DNA of 57,327 nucleotides from Neobacillus fumarioli NBRC 102428 (lineage in GTDB: Bacteria; Bacillota; Bacilli; Bacillales; Cytobacillaceae), in assembly GCF_001591485.1 (NCBI RefSeq), contig NZ_BCUZ01000008.1, positions 1-57,327 on the forward strand, written 5' to 3'. This document shows, in pieces, positions 48,388-56,457 of the stretch. The position numbers and the translations under genes are program-made. Below the pieces are notes generated by a model that was given only the letters and a program-made list of their open reading frames with translations, had not been told where the DNA came from and did no database searches. The first letter of the stretch is position 1, and each line of letters starts with the position of its first letter.

Positions 48388-49230
48388 ATGAAGAAGAACC
48401 CAATAGTGTCACTTGACCACGTATCTTTTCAATATGAAGGGCACGAGCAATACGCTTTAAATAATGTCACTTTCGATATATATGAAGGAGAATGGCTTGC
48501 GATTGTCGGCCACAATGGTTCAGGTAAGTCAACAATGGCCAAGCTGTTAAATGGGCTTCAATTCCCACAGCAAGGAGAAATTACCGTTTGCGGGATTCCA
48601 TTAAATGAAACGTCTATTTGGGATATTCGTAGAAGAATTGGCATGGTATTTCAAAACCCTGATAATCAGTTCGTTGGAACAACGGTTGAGGATGATGTGG
48701 CTTTTGGTTTAGAAAATTACGGTGTTCCAAGAGAAGAAATGGTGCAAAGGGTACAAGATTCTCTACATAAGGTCAAAATGGATCAACTTCTGCATCAAGA
48801 GCCGCATCATTTGTCTGGAGGACAGAAGCAACGGGTTGCTATTGCAGGCGTGATGGCGTTAAGACCTTCTATTATTATTTTGGATGAAGCCACTTCCATG
48901 CTTGATCCCCGTGGTCGGGCAGAAGTATTGGATTCTATCAGAACCTTAAAATCGGAAAAATCACTTACGGTTATCTCCATAACACATGATTTAGAAGAGG
49001 CTGCCAAAGCGGACCGTATAATTGTAATGAATAAGGGAAAAGTCTTTCAGGAAGGAACTCCTGATGTGATTTTTGCGATGGATGAACAGCTGATTCAGTT
49101 AGGCCTGGATATTCCATTCTCAGTTAAAATGGCCAAGGCATTGGGAAAACAGGGAATTAAATTATCCAAGTATTATTTATCAGAAGAAGAGTTGGTGACA
49201 GAGCTATGGACATATCGCTCTCACATGTAG
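48388..49230 (+). CDS. ecfA1: EcfA1, ECF transporter ATPase
   Basis: 280 residues. Walker A GHNGSGKST (41-49), Q-loop VFQNPDNQFVG, signature LSGGQKQRVAIAG, Walker B IIILDEATSMLD, H-loop ISITHD. With EcfA2 and EcfT it forms the shared energising module of group II ECF importers that serves many vitamin-binding S components encoded elsewhere. Overlaps ecfA2 by 25 bp. Confidence 0.96.
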   Translation: MKKNPIVSLDHVSFQYEGHEQYALNNVTFDIYEGEWLAIVGHNGSGKSTMAKLLNGLQFPQQGEITVCGIPLNETSIWDIRRRIGMVFQNPDNQFVGTTVEDDVAFGLENYGVPREEMVQRVQDSLHKVKMDQLLHQEPHHLSGGQKQRVAIAGVMALRPSIIILDEATSMLDPRGRAEVLDSIRTLKSEKSLTVISITHDLEEAAKADRIIVMNKGKVFQEGTPDVIFAMDEQLIQLGLDIPFSVKMAKALGKQGIKLSKYYLSEEELVTELWTYRSHM

Positions 49231-50075
49231 AATACCGCTATCAGGCCAAAACACCATTTGAACGGATTGCGATTCAAGACGTCTCCATCGATATTCCATC
49301 AGGTACTTATATGGCACTGATTGGTCATACCGGTTCAGGAAAATCGACAGTTTTACAGCATCTAAACGCGCTTTTACAGCCTACTAAAGGAATTGTTAAA
49401 ATTGGCGACAGAGAAATTAAGTCCCGACAGAAAAATAAAAGTTTGAAGCCGGTTCGGCAAAAGGTTGGGATTGTGTTTCAGTTCCCTGAACATCAATTGT
49501 TTGAGGAGACTGTTGAAAAGGATATTATTTTTGGACCAATGAATTTTGGTGTATCTGAAGAAGAAGCTAGAAAGCGGGCTCGCTTGGCATTAAAACATGT
49601 TGGCCTAGGAGAAGAAATTTTAACGAAATCACCGTTTGATTTATCAGGAGGACAAATGCGGCGTGTGGCCATCGCCGGCGTACTGGCAATGGAACCTGAA
49701 GTCATTGTGTTAGATGAACCTACTGCTGGTTTAGATCCCCGGGGGCGTAAAGAGATTATGGACATGTTTTATTCGCTCCATAAAGAAAGAGGGCTATCTA
49801 CCATATTGGTTACTCATAGCATGGAAGATGCAGCTAGGTATGCCGATCAAATTGTCATTATGCAGCAAGGTATGGTTATTAAAAAGGGTACTCCCGAGGA
49901 AATTTTTTCTGATCCGATTGATTTAATGAAAATGGGATTGGATGTACCAGAAGTGGTTCGTTTTCAATTAATGCTAGAGGAAAAAATAGGAACCCATCTG
50001 GGTCAAATATATCTATCTATTGAGGAATTATCGATGGCAGTAGCCTCTCTTGTTTCAGGAGGTGTCCGATCATGA
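49206..50075 (+). CDS. ecfA2: EcfA2, ECF transporter ATPase
   Basis: 289 residues. Walker A GHTGSGKST (40-48), Q-loop VFQFPEHQLFEETV, signature LSGGQMRRVAIAG, Walker B VIVLDEPTAGLD. The FPEHQLF form of the Q-loop is typical for the A' ATPase. It pairs with EcfA1 as a heterodimer and overlaps ecfT by 4 bp (ATGA). Confidence 0.96.
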   Translation: MDISLSHVEYRYQAKTPFERIAIQDVSIDIPSGTYMALIGHTGSGKSTVLQHLNALLQPTKGIVKIGDREIKSRQKNKSLKPVRQKVGIVFQFPEHQLFEETVEKDIIFGPMNFGVSEEEARKRARLALKHVGLGEEILTKSPFDLSGGQMRRVAIAGVLAMEPEVIVLDEPTAGLDPRGRKEIMDMFYSLHKERGLSTILVTHSMEDAARYADQIVIMQQGMVIKKGTPEEIFSDPIDLMKMGLDVPEVVRFQLMLEEKIGTHLGQIYLSIEELSMAVASLVSGGVRS

Positions 50076-50869
50076 TGGAAAACATGCTTTTTGGCCGCTA
50101 TGTACCTGCAGAATCTTTGCTTCATAGGATGGACCCTCGTTCTAAACTGCTGATCATTTTCTTTTTTGTTTGTATTATTTTCATTGCTAATAATGGAATT
50201 ACTTACGCATTTATCGCGATTTATACGTTCATAATGCTTACAATGTCACGGATTCCGGCCCGTTTTCTTTATAAAGGATTGAAGCCGGTGATTTGGCTTG
50301 TCATTTTTACGTTTTTATTACAGTTGTTTTTTACCCAGCAGGGAACCCTTTTATACCGATTAGGACCGGTTAAAATTTATGAAGAGGGTCTTAAACAGGG
50401 CCTGTTTATTTCTTTGCGCTTTCTTTTTTTAATTTTGATGACATCACTGCTAACGTTAACGACAACACCAATTGAGATTACAGATGGTCTTGAGTCGCTG
50501 TTAAACCCATTAAAAAAGGTTCGTTTCCCGGTTCATGAAATGGCGCTGATGATGTCGATTGCTTTACGATTTATTCCTACGCTGATGGAAGAAACCGATA
50601 AAATCATGAAGGCGCAAATGGCAAGAGGTGTCGAATTTTCCAGCGGTCCGCTGAAAGAACGGATTAAAGCAGTGGTTCCTCTCCTAATTCCTTTGTTTGT
50701 CAGTGCTTTTAAACGGGCAGAAGAATTGGCTGTTGCAATGGAAGCTAGAGGCTACCGCGGCGGCGAGGGAAGAACCAAGTACCGTCAGCTAAGCTGGAAA
50801 ACAGCCGATTCGCTTCAGTTGTTGGTGCTCATAGCGTTAACGGTTTTGTTGATGCTGTTTCGGTCATAA
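50072..50869 (+). CDS. ecfT: EcfT, ECF transporter transmembrane coupling protein
   Basis: 265 residues with about five to six membrane segments. Two coupling-helix Ala-Arg-Gly motifs (MARGVEF and MEARGYRGG) dock onto the two ATPases. It joins the energising ATPases to substrate-specific S components. No S component gene is in this window. Confidence 0.96.
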   Translation: MMENMLFGRYVPAESLLHRMDPRSKLLIIFFFVCIIFIANNGITYAFIAIYTFIMLTMSRIPARFLYKGLKPVIWLVIFTFLLQLFFTQQGTLLYRLGPVKIYEEGLKQGLFISLRFLFLILMTSLLTLTTTPIEITDGLESLLNPLKKVRFPVHEMALMMSIALRFIPTLMEETDKIMKAQMARGVEFSSGPLKERIKAVVPLLIPLFVSAFKRAEELAVAMEARGYRGGEGRTKYRQLSWKTADSLQLLVLIALTVLLMLFRS

Positions 50870-50908
50870 ATCGCTGGTCGGTTAATTTTTTCTAAATGAG
50901 GGGAGATC

Positions 50909-51649
50909 ATGCAAAGATATAAAGGTATCATCGCCTATGATGGTACAGGCTTTTCCGGCTACCAGATCCAGCCGAATAAGCGGACTGTTCAGTCAGAATT
51001 GGAAGCTGCCCTGTCTAAAATGCATAAAGGTATGGAAGTGAAAGTGTCCGCATCCGGCAGAACAGATGCTGGAGTTCATGCAAAGGGGCAAGTGATCCAT
51101 TTTGATTCGCCATTGCAAATCCCTGAGGAGAGATGGGCTGTTGCTTTGAACTCCTTGCTGCCGGAGGATATTTCGATTCTTTCTATAGAAAAAGTTAATG
51201 CCATGTTCCATGCCCGGTATGATGCCGTGGGAAAGGAATACCGCTATCGTCTGTACTTATCAGGTAAGAAGGACCCATTTCAGCGACATTTTGCTTACCA
51301 GTATCCGTATCCTTTAAATATTGAGGCAATGAAACAAGCCAGCCGCTTTCTTATAGGTGAACCACATGATTTCACCAGCTTTTGCTCAGCAAAAACCGAA
51401 GTTGAGGACAAAATTCGCATGATTCATATGATCGAGTTTTTAACAGAAGAAGAGTTTCTCACTATTCGCTTTGTTGGCAATGGCTTCTTATATAATATGG
51501 TTAGGATTTTAGTCGGGACATTATTGGAGGTTGGCTCAGGGGAGCGGTCTCCTAAAGAGATTCCGATGATTCTAGAAAAAAAAGACCGTTCCGCGGCGGG
51601 AAGGACGGCCCCGGCACATGGATTATATCTTTGGGAAGTGTTTTATTAA
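50909..51649 (+). CDS. truA: TruA, tRNA pseudouridine synthase I
   Basis: 246 residues. Catalytic aspartate D53 in SGRTDAGVHA, and YRYRLY and GFLYNMVRILVGTL motifs. It modifies uridines 38-40 of the tRNA anticodon arm. It follows ecfT, and a tandem duplication lies right behind it. Confidence 0.97.
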   Translation: MQRYKGIIAYDGTGFSGYQIQPNKRTVQSELEAALSKMHKGMEVKVSASGRTDAGVHAKGQVIHFDSPLQIPEERWAVALNSLLPEDISILSIEKVNAMFHARYDAVGKEYRYRLYLSGKKDPFQRHFAYQYPYPLNIEAMKQASRFLIGEPHDFTSFCSAKTEVEDKIRMIHMIEFLTEEEFLTIRFVGNGFLYNMVRILVGTLLEVGSGERSPKEIPMILEKKDRSAAGRTAPAHGLYLWEVFY

Positions 51650-51664
51650 GCTGAAGGCTGCCTG

Positions 51665-51763
51665 TTGGCCCTGAATGAAGGAAAAAGCGAGGTCTTCGAG
51701 TTCCAATCAGGTGTATTGGCCCTTGAATGAAGGAAAAAGTGAGGCCTTTGAGTTCCAATCAGA
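51665..51763 (+). repeat. Imperfect tandem repeat after truA
   Basis: Two copies of about 48 bp at 51-bp period, each beginning TTGGCCCT(T)GAATGAAGG and ending AGTTCCAATCAG (51665-51710 and 51716-51762), differ at a few bases and one inserted T. The frame differs between copies and stops interrupt it, so it is not coding. Function unknown. Confidence 0.75.
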
Positions 51764-51860
51764 TGCATCGCCTCCTGGAAGGAGCAAGGTTACCAATATT
51801 GCTGTTATGATTACTAGAGTCTGGGTTTTCATAAACAACCCAACCTGGCGTAACATTTTC

Positions 51861-51889
51861 TTGACAATTGGTATCCATGACATTATTAT
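51861..51889 (+). promoter_or_regulatory. SigA promoter of rplM-rpsI
   Basis: TTGACA, 17-bp spacer, TATTAT: near-consensus. Predicted start near 51896. Confidence 0.9.
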
Positions 51890-51895
51890 ATTATA

Positions 51896-52060
51896 TGTGT
51901 GTGTTTTAAAACCACGATAAGCCCCGGAAAGTCTTCATCGTGTTTGAAAATATATAACAGTAAATTTAAGGCACGCTCGGCATTGTTGTTCATTCCCGGA
52001 ACAGAATCGAACAATTATTGCTTATGAAAGTGCGGAACTCATTTTGAATTTATTAGGAGG
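51896..52060 (+). promoter_or_regulatory. L13 leader
   Basis: The leader of about 165 nt before rplM contains AAACCACGATAAGCCCCGG...CATCGTG, which folds into a short hairpin (CACGAT/ATCGTG) near the 5' end. This position and sequence fit the known L13_leader family of Firmicutes, thought to be bound by L13 for feedback control. Confidence 0.7.
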
Positions 52061-52067
52061 GAAACTC

Positions 52068-52505
52068 ATGCGTACAACGTTTATGGCAAATGCCAACAAT
52101 ATCGAGCGTAAATGGTACGTAGTTGATGCTGAGGGCAAAACTCTTGGACGTCTTGCTTCTGAAGTAGCATCCATCTTACGCGGTAAGCATAAACCAACTT
52201 ATACTCCACATGTGGACACTGGTGATCATGTCATCATCCTAAATGCATCTAAGATTGAATTAACTGGTAAAAAATTAACAGACAAAATCTACTATCGCCA
52301 CAGCCAACACCCAGGCGGATTGAAAAAGAGAACGGCTCTTGAAATGCGTACGAACTACGCTGAGAGAATGCTTGAACTTGCTATAAAAGGCATGCTTCCA
52401 AAGAATTCTCTAGGTCGTCAAATGTTCAAAAAATTACACGTATATGCTGGCGCAGAGCATCCGCACCAAGCACAACAACCTGAAGTTTACGAACTTCGCG
52501 GTTAA
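52068..52505 (+). CDS. rplM: Ribosomal protein L13
   Basis: Start ATG 52068, 6 nt after AGGAGGG, giving [20 protein letters not shown] and 145 residues; a longer reading from 52044 would start before the ribosome site. [17 protein letters not shown] and [17 protein letters not shown] are canonical. Early 50S assembly protein. Confidence 0.97.
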   Translation: MRTTFMANANNIERKWYVVDAEGKTLGRLASEVASILRGKHKPTYTPHVDTGDHVIILNASKIELTGKKLTDKIYYRHSQHPGGLKKRTALEMRTNYAERMLELAIKGMLPKNSLGRQMFKKLHVYAGAEHPHQAQQPEVYELRG

Positions 52506-52523
52506 TGATAGGGAGGAATTAAC

Positions 52524-52916
52524 TTGGCACAAGTTCAATACATTGGTACTGGCCGCCGTAAGAGCTCTGTCGCACGTGTGCGCTTAGTTCCAGGCACAGG
52601 CAAAATTGTAGTTAATGGTCGCGATATTGAAGATTATATCCCATTTGAAGCTTTACGTGTTGTTGTAAGACAACCATTAGTAGCTACTGAAACAGTTGGC
52701 AACTATGATGTTCTTGTAAATGTAAACGGTGGAGGTTATACTGGTCAAGCAGGTGCAATTCGCCACGGTATCGCTCGTGCATTGCTGCAAGTAGACCCAG
52801 AGTACCGTCCAACATTAAAACGCGCAGGCTTATTGACTCGTGACGCCCGTATGAAAGAACGTAAGAAATACGGACTTAAAGGCGCACGTCGCGCACCACA
52901 ATTCTCAAAACGTTAA
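52524..52916 (+). CDS. rpsI: Ribosomal protein S9
   Basis: 130 residues from TTG 52524, 7 nt after GGGAGG; N terminus [20 protein letters not shown]-terminal tail RRAPQFSKR, whose last arginine touches the P-site tRNA anticodon, is complete. The IS element begins 18 bp after its stop. Confidence 0.97.
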   Translation: MAQVQYIGTGRRKSSVARVRLVPGTGKIVVNGRDIEDYIPFEALRVVVRQPLVATETVGNYDVLVNVNGGGYTGQAGAIRHGIARALLQVDPEYRPTLKRAGLLTRDARMKERKKYGLKGARRAPQFSKR

Positions 52917-52934
52917 AAAATTATTATTTATAAA

Positions 52935-52954
52935 TTCTGCCCATTTGAAAATTT
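52935..52954 (+). repeat. IS left terminal inverted repeat
   Basis: Matches the right repeat at 54341-54360 in 19 of 20 positions. Confidence 0.88.
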
Positions 52955-52970
52955 TTTCGAATGGGTTTTT
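52940..52970 (+). terminator. Terminator after rpsI formed by the IS left end
   Basis: 10-bp stem CCCATTTGAA / TTCGAATGGG (one G-U pair) and TTTTT. Its 5' arm lies inside the IS inverted repeat, so the operon now ends in IS-derived sequence. Confidence 0.8.
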
Positions 52971-53226
52971 ACTGTTTTGGAAGTTATTCGATTAAATATA
53001 GTTGTGGGCAACTTAAAGGTCACTCATTATTAGCAGTTCGTGGAAGTGGTGTAACTGTGTATCATATCATTTTATTTTTTCGTTATTTTTGTATTGCATT
53101 AATTTAATTTCACGATTAAAAATACATAAAATGTTCAATTTTGTTGTTTTGTGCAAAGAAAAAGTCCTTTATAATGGATAGGTCAGGTGGTAATCCGTCC
53201 AAATCCAATAATAAAGGACAAAACTG

Positions 53227-54292
53227 ATGGACAAGATTACACAAAAACTTCATTTGGACAATGGTTTTCACCAATAAATCTTAGAATTTTTGAGGAACAG
53301 GTGAAAACAATGAAATTAGATTACTATACAAAAAAATTAACGACGGAATCGTTCTTAAAATTACTTCTTTTTGCGCAACTCCAAGAAGTAGAAAGCCTTC
53401 ATGCGCTGGGGGATTGTCTTTTCGATGACCAGCTTCAACATGCAATTGATCTCGATTTTATCAGTATTTCTCAGCTATCACGCCGCTTAAATGGGTTCCA
53501 AAGACTTTTCTTGATTTAGTGTCCCAAATTCATGCCAAAACGCATTACTGCAAACTTGTAATGCCTTTAAAGGTAATTGATTCAAGCACATTGCCACTCA
53601 ATTTGACGAATCATGAATGGGCAGAATTCCGCAAAACAAAGGCTGGGGTGAAGTTGCATCTGCGGCTTGTGTTTATAGAAAAAGGAATATCTTACCCAGA
53701 AAAAGCCGTTATGACAACTGCCAAAGAACATGACCGTAACCAGCTTGATTGTTTGACCGTGGTTACTTAGATTATGAACGATTTGATCGTATGACCGATG
53801 GATACTTTTTTCTTTCAAGGCTGAGGAAAAACGCCGTCATTCGACAAGTTTACAACTTTAAACTACCCGAGAATTCTCCTGTTTTATCGGATCAAATGGT
53901 GTTAATTGGTACGACGCAAAACGATGCTGAAAATGATTTCCGTTTAATAAAAGTCTTGGACACAAAAGGAAATGAACTCCATTTAATTACAAATCGTTTT
54001 GATTTGGAAGCAATCGAAATATCAGAAATGTATAAATCACGCTGGGTCATTGAATTGTTTTTCAAGTGGATCAAGCAACATCTCAACATCAAAAAGTTCT
54101 ACGGTCATAGCGAATGGGTTATTCAAAATCAAGTGTTTATTGCACTCATTGTTTTTTTGCCTATATGTACTTGCGCAAATTGAAGCGAGAAGCAAGCGAA
54201 AAATTCTACAAATTAGTCGATATTTAAGGGCTTCGTTGTGGAAACCTGCTCATATTTGGCTTCGTAAGATTGAAGGAAAAACGATTCCTTGA
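53227..54292 (+). pseudogene. IS4-family DDE transposase, frameshifted
   Basis: Four conserved reading-frame pieces tile one transposase. MDKITQK (53227-53247) shifts into TSFGQWFSPINLR in an A run. A second shift near 53500 follows SRRLNG, where a few residues also seem lost. An internal deletion near 53748 comes after HDRNQLD, and an extra T in a T run near 54160 ends the frame at LIVF. All three catalytic acids survive in the pieces: D in VIDSSTLPL, D in FDRGYLDYERF, E in the YREK signature YKSRWVIELFFKWIK. The last piece ends WLRKIEGKTIP. No functional protein is expected without several recoding events. Confidence 0.9.
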
Positions 54293-54340
54293 TACGCAAA
54301 TTGTCGTTGTCGCACAGGTCAAAAAGGTCTAATTATAAAT

Positions 54341-54360
54341 AAATTTCCAAATGGGCAGAA
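54341..54360 (+). repeat. IS right terminal inverted repeat
   Basis: Pairs with 52935-52954 (19 of 20 positions). Confidence 0.88.
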
Positions 54361-54753
54361 CCACCTTTAATTAGGCATTTAGCTTTTTGGCTCTAAAAAG
54401 CAAAAAATATTAGACTGAATATTTCGACTATATTTATGGAACACTAGTGTTATTTTTTAATAATGAATTGAATCTATTATGAAAAGGAACTGTGGAAATT
54501 TAGTTATTGGAAATTATAGGAATTAGCATGCGTTTAATGAGTAATTCAAGATGGGGTGGACAGGTTCTATGGACCAATGAATATTGTTTCACCTAATTTA
54601 TAGGTATGGGCTTAATATAAGAACGACAAGAATAATTCCATTATATTTAGGCGTTGATCTTGTCGTTCAAATGATCTGTATTTTTTTAGCAATTCAAGCG
54701 AGCGTCAAAGAATGGTTTTGACGAATTTCCAATTAATGGTATATAAATACTTT
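54361..54753 (+). other. Intergenic region after the IS
   Basis: About 390 bp, AT-rich, with no credible gene. It holds three inverted repeats without T runs: GCTTTTT/AAAAAGC (54382-54401), GAACGACAAGA/TCTTGTCGTTC (54621-54668) and CGTCAAA/TTTGACG (54703-54723). It may contain debris of older insertions. Confidence 0.5.
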
Positions 54754-55119
54754 TTATTGTTTCATATGATTCAATTCGTGAATACATTCTTGAACAAGAG
54801 TTGCTCCTTGGCTCATGGTTGCGCCGCCGCCAAAAGCTGCTGTTACTCCAACAGCTTCAAGTATTTCTTGTTGTGTGCAGCCTTGGTCAAGACAGCCTTT
54901 TGTGTGATAGATGATGCAATACTCATCTTGAGCATGTAAACTAATACCTAAAGCAATGAGTTGTTTTTCTTTTTGTGATAGAGCTCCTTCTTTAAAACAT
55001 TCTTCTGTAAATGAATGAAACTTTCGAACAAACTCAGGCATCATTTCTGAAAACATCCCCATTTGAGTTTTATATTTAAGAAGTGTAGCTTCAATTGAGG
55101 TTGTCGATTGATACTCCAT
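54754..55119 (-). CDS. Carboxymuconolactone decarboxylase (AhpD-like) family protein
   Basis: 121 residues on the minus strand, with ribosome site GGAGTGAGG before the ATG at 55119. All-helical CMD fold: EKQLIALGISLHAQDEYCIIYHTKGCLDQG carries the family's Cys-x3-His. The first Cys of the usual CxxC pair is replaced by acidic residues (DEYC), so thioredoxin-like peroxidase chemistry may be altered or absent; a further Cys follows at TKGC. C-terminal helix with AAFGGGATMSQGATLV. Function is unknown; a role in peroxide or redox stress is only suggested by the family. First minus-strand gene in the window. Confidence 0.85.
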   Translation of the reverse strand: MEYQSTTSIEATLLKYKTQMGMFSEMMPEFVRKFHSFTEECFKEGALSQKEKQLIALGISLHAQDEYCIIYHTKGCLDQGCTQQEILEAVGVTAAFGGGATMSQGATLVQECIHELNHMKQ

Positions 55120-55640
55120 GTATTCCTCACTCCTTTATTAAATGATCTAATACAGTTGTTAGTATGAGTCAAATGTAAATGGTTTAAACTTCATTTTCTT
55201 TCCATATAGCTGCACCTTTTCCACAAGGACATACATATTTTTAGAAATTTTAGGCAGAATTTTAATTGTATTTTACTACTCAACTGTGAATAAAGAATGT
55301 GAGCTTGTTAATATTTCCATAGTTCTTTTAAGTGTTGTATTTCTTAATAATAATGTTCTTTCTTCAGAAGTTTCTGGTGAAATAGCGTCCTATATTTAAT
55401 TTAGGCGACATAGTTTCTGCAGTTATTTTTGACAATATTACATCTTTGTCTATTTTTGAGATTATTAAAGATCATAGCGTATTTATCGACTAATACTATT
55501 AACAGTGGATAATAAATAAATGCTGCTTAAGTATTCTAAAGATAAAAAAGTAAACACAAATTTCTACCAGTATGAATAAAACAGGATTCTAATACAGAAG
55601 ATAATAGTGAATCTTTACTGATTATGGAAGGAGTGTTTTT
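55120..55640 (+). other. Gene-poor 520-bp region
   Basis: AT-rich, with many stops in all frames. On the minus strand, 55184-55240 encodes KYVCPCGKGAAIWKENEV ending at a stop codon and preceded by one. The CPCGKG motif looks like the zinc-binding end of a small protein, so this may be debris of a lost gene. TTGACA occurs at 55428, but no matching -10 precedes a gene. Confidence 0.4.
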
Positions 55641-55817
55641 ATGGTTAACGTACGCGAAGGATTAATCCCAGCAGTATTAGGAACAGCTGTAACAACCACA
55701 GGTGTTGCATTGCGGAACAATAGAAACATGAAACCGTTAATCACTGGTTCGATTATCGGCTTCGGTTTAGCTCATGTTGTATTAGGAGCAATCGATTTAG
55801 TCGAGCATCGACACTAA
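55641..55817 (+). CDS. Small conserved hypothetical membrane-like protein
   Basis: 58 residues, MVNVREGLIPAVLGTAVTTT to the C-terminal LGAIDLVEHRH, preceded by a strong GGAAGGAG site at 7 nt. Two short hydrophobic stretches (about 8-24 and 33-53) are joined by a basic turn RNNRNMK. Similar short proteins are common in Bacillus genomes, sometimes mislabelled as asparagine synthase, but no function is known to me. The ribosome site and codon pattern support it as real. Confidence 0.75.
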   Translation: MVNVREGLIPAVLGTAVTTTGVALRNNRNMKPLITGSIIGFGLAHVVLGAIDLVEHRH

Positions 55818-55901
55818 AGATTCATTTGGGAAGGGTTACTCCCGTCCTTAAACATTTAATTATTTTAGTCCACATATTAGAAGAATAAAGGAGGTTTTTT
55901 A

Positions 55902-56192
55902 ATGATGGCGATCATACAACGAATTGCTTTAGTGCTAACAATAATTGGAGCTATTAATTGGGGGCTAATTGGCTTTTTTAAATTCGATCTAGTTGGCGCA
56001 ATATTTGGTGGACAAAGCGCCTTTTTGGCGAGGGTTGTTTTTGGTCTAGTCGGCATTAGTGGACTGGCTTGTATAACACTTTTGTTTACACCATTAAGAG
56101 AACCTCGGCTAGACGTTGAACGGCCAAGAAATCATCATTATGCAACTGAATTTGGTGAGGAAAATGATTTATCAAAATTAAAGGATGAGTGA
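55902..56192 (+). CDS. DUF378 family membrane protein
   Basis: 96 residues (95 if the second ATG is used); GGAGG ribosome site. Two membrane helices (about 5-25 and 40-62) with the DUF378 signature GAINWGLIGFFKFDLVGAIFG. A hydrophilic tail (65-96) is longer than in many members. YuzA of B. subtilis belongs to this family. Function unknown. It is followed by a hairpin terminator. Confidence 0.9.
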   Translation: MMAIIQRIALVLTIIGAINWGLIGFFKFDLVGAIFGGQSAFLARVVFGLVGISGLACITLLFTPLREPRLDVERPRNHHYATEFGEENDLSKLKDE

Positions 56193-56236
56193 ACATTCCC
56201 TCATTTAAAACGTATTTATCTTCAAAGAATATAAGG

Positions 56237-56268
56237 AGCCATGCATTCAGTGCATGGCTTTAATCTTA
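56237..56268 (+). terminator. Terminator after the DUF378 gene
   Basis: 9-bp perfect stem AGCCATGCA / TGCATGGCT with a 5-nt loop, then a T-rich but interrupted tail. Confidence 0.65.
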
Positions 56269-56374
56269 TTTTAAGTGCATCTGCTTTTGTCACGATAGGT
56301 GCTGGATCTGCACTTTAATAATAATTCAACACAAGACAATTCTCCAGCTTTTCACACCGGTAAAGAGTATCTTG

Positions 56375-56395
56375 GAGTATAAACAAAGTATACTC
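56375..56395 (+). promoter_or_regulatory. Inverted repeat upstream of the staygreen gene
   Basis: GAGTATA (56375-56381) and TATACTC (56389-56395) form a perfect 7-bp inverted repeat around AACAAAG. It could be an operator or a small mRNA hairpin. It lies about 60-120 bp before the gene. Confidence 0.4.
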
Positions 56396-56457
56396 AACAC
56401 TCCATTGAGTAGCATTGATAATTTTTGCACGTATGAAGATTAATTGCATATATTTTC

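Larger units (their letters stand above)
52935..54360 (+). mobile_element. Degenerate IS4-family insertion sequence
   Basis: 1426-bp element bounded by 20-bp inverted repeats with one mismatch: TTCTGCCCATTTGAAAATTT at 52935-52954 and its complement-reverse AAATTTCCAAATGGGCAGAA at 54341-54360. It carries one frameshifted transposase gene. No convincing target-site duplication is seen at the two flanks. Codon use and AT content differ from the ribosomal genes next to it. It is inserted at the end of the rplM-rpsI operon and is inactive on its own, though its ends could still be mobilised by a related active copy. Confidence 0.88.

Noticed and set aside
51675-51920. 81-codon frame after truA
   Set aside because: It starts inside the tandem repeat and runs over the rplM promoter; no ribosome site; composition unlike a protein.
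54540-54590. GGGGTGGACAGGTTCTATGGACC as a repeat element
   Set aside because: It resembles short dispersed Bacillus repeats only vaguely; no second copy in the window and symmetry is poor.
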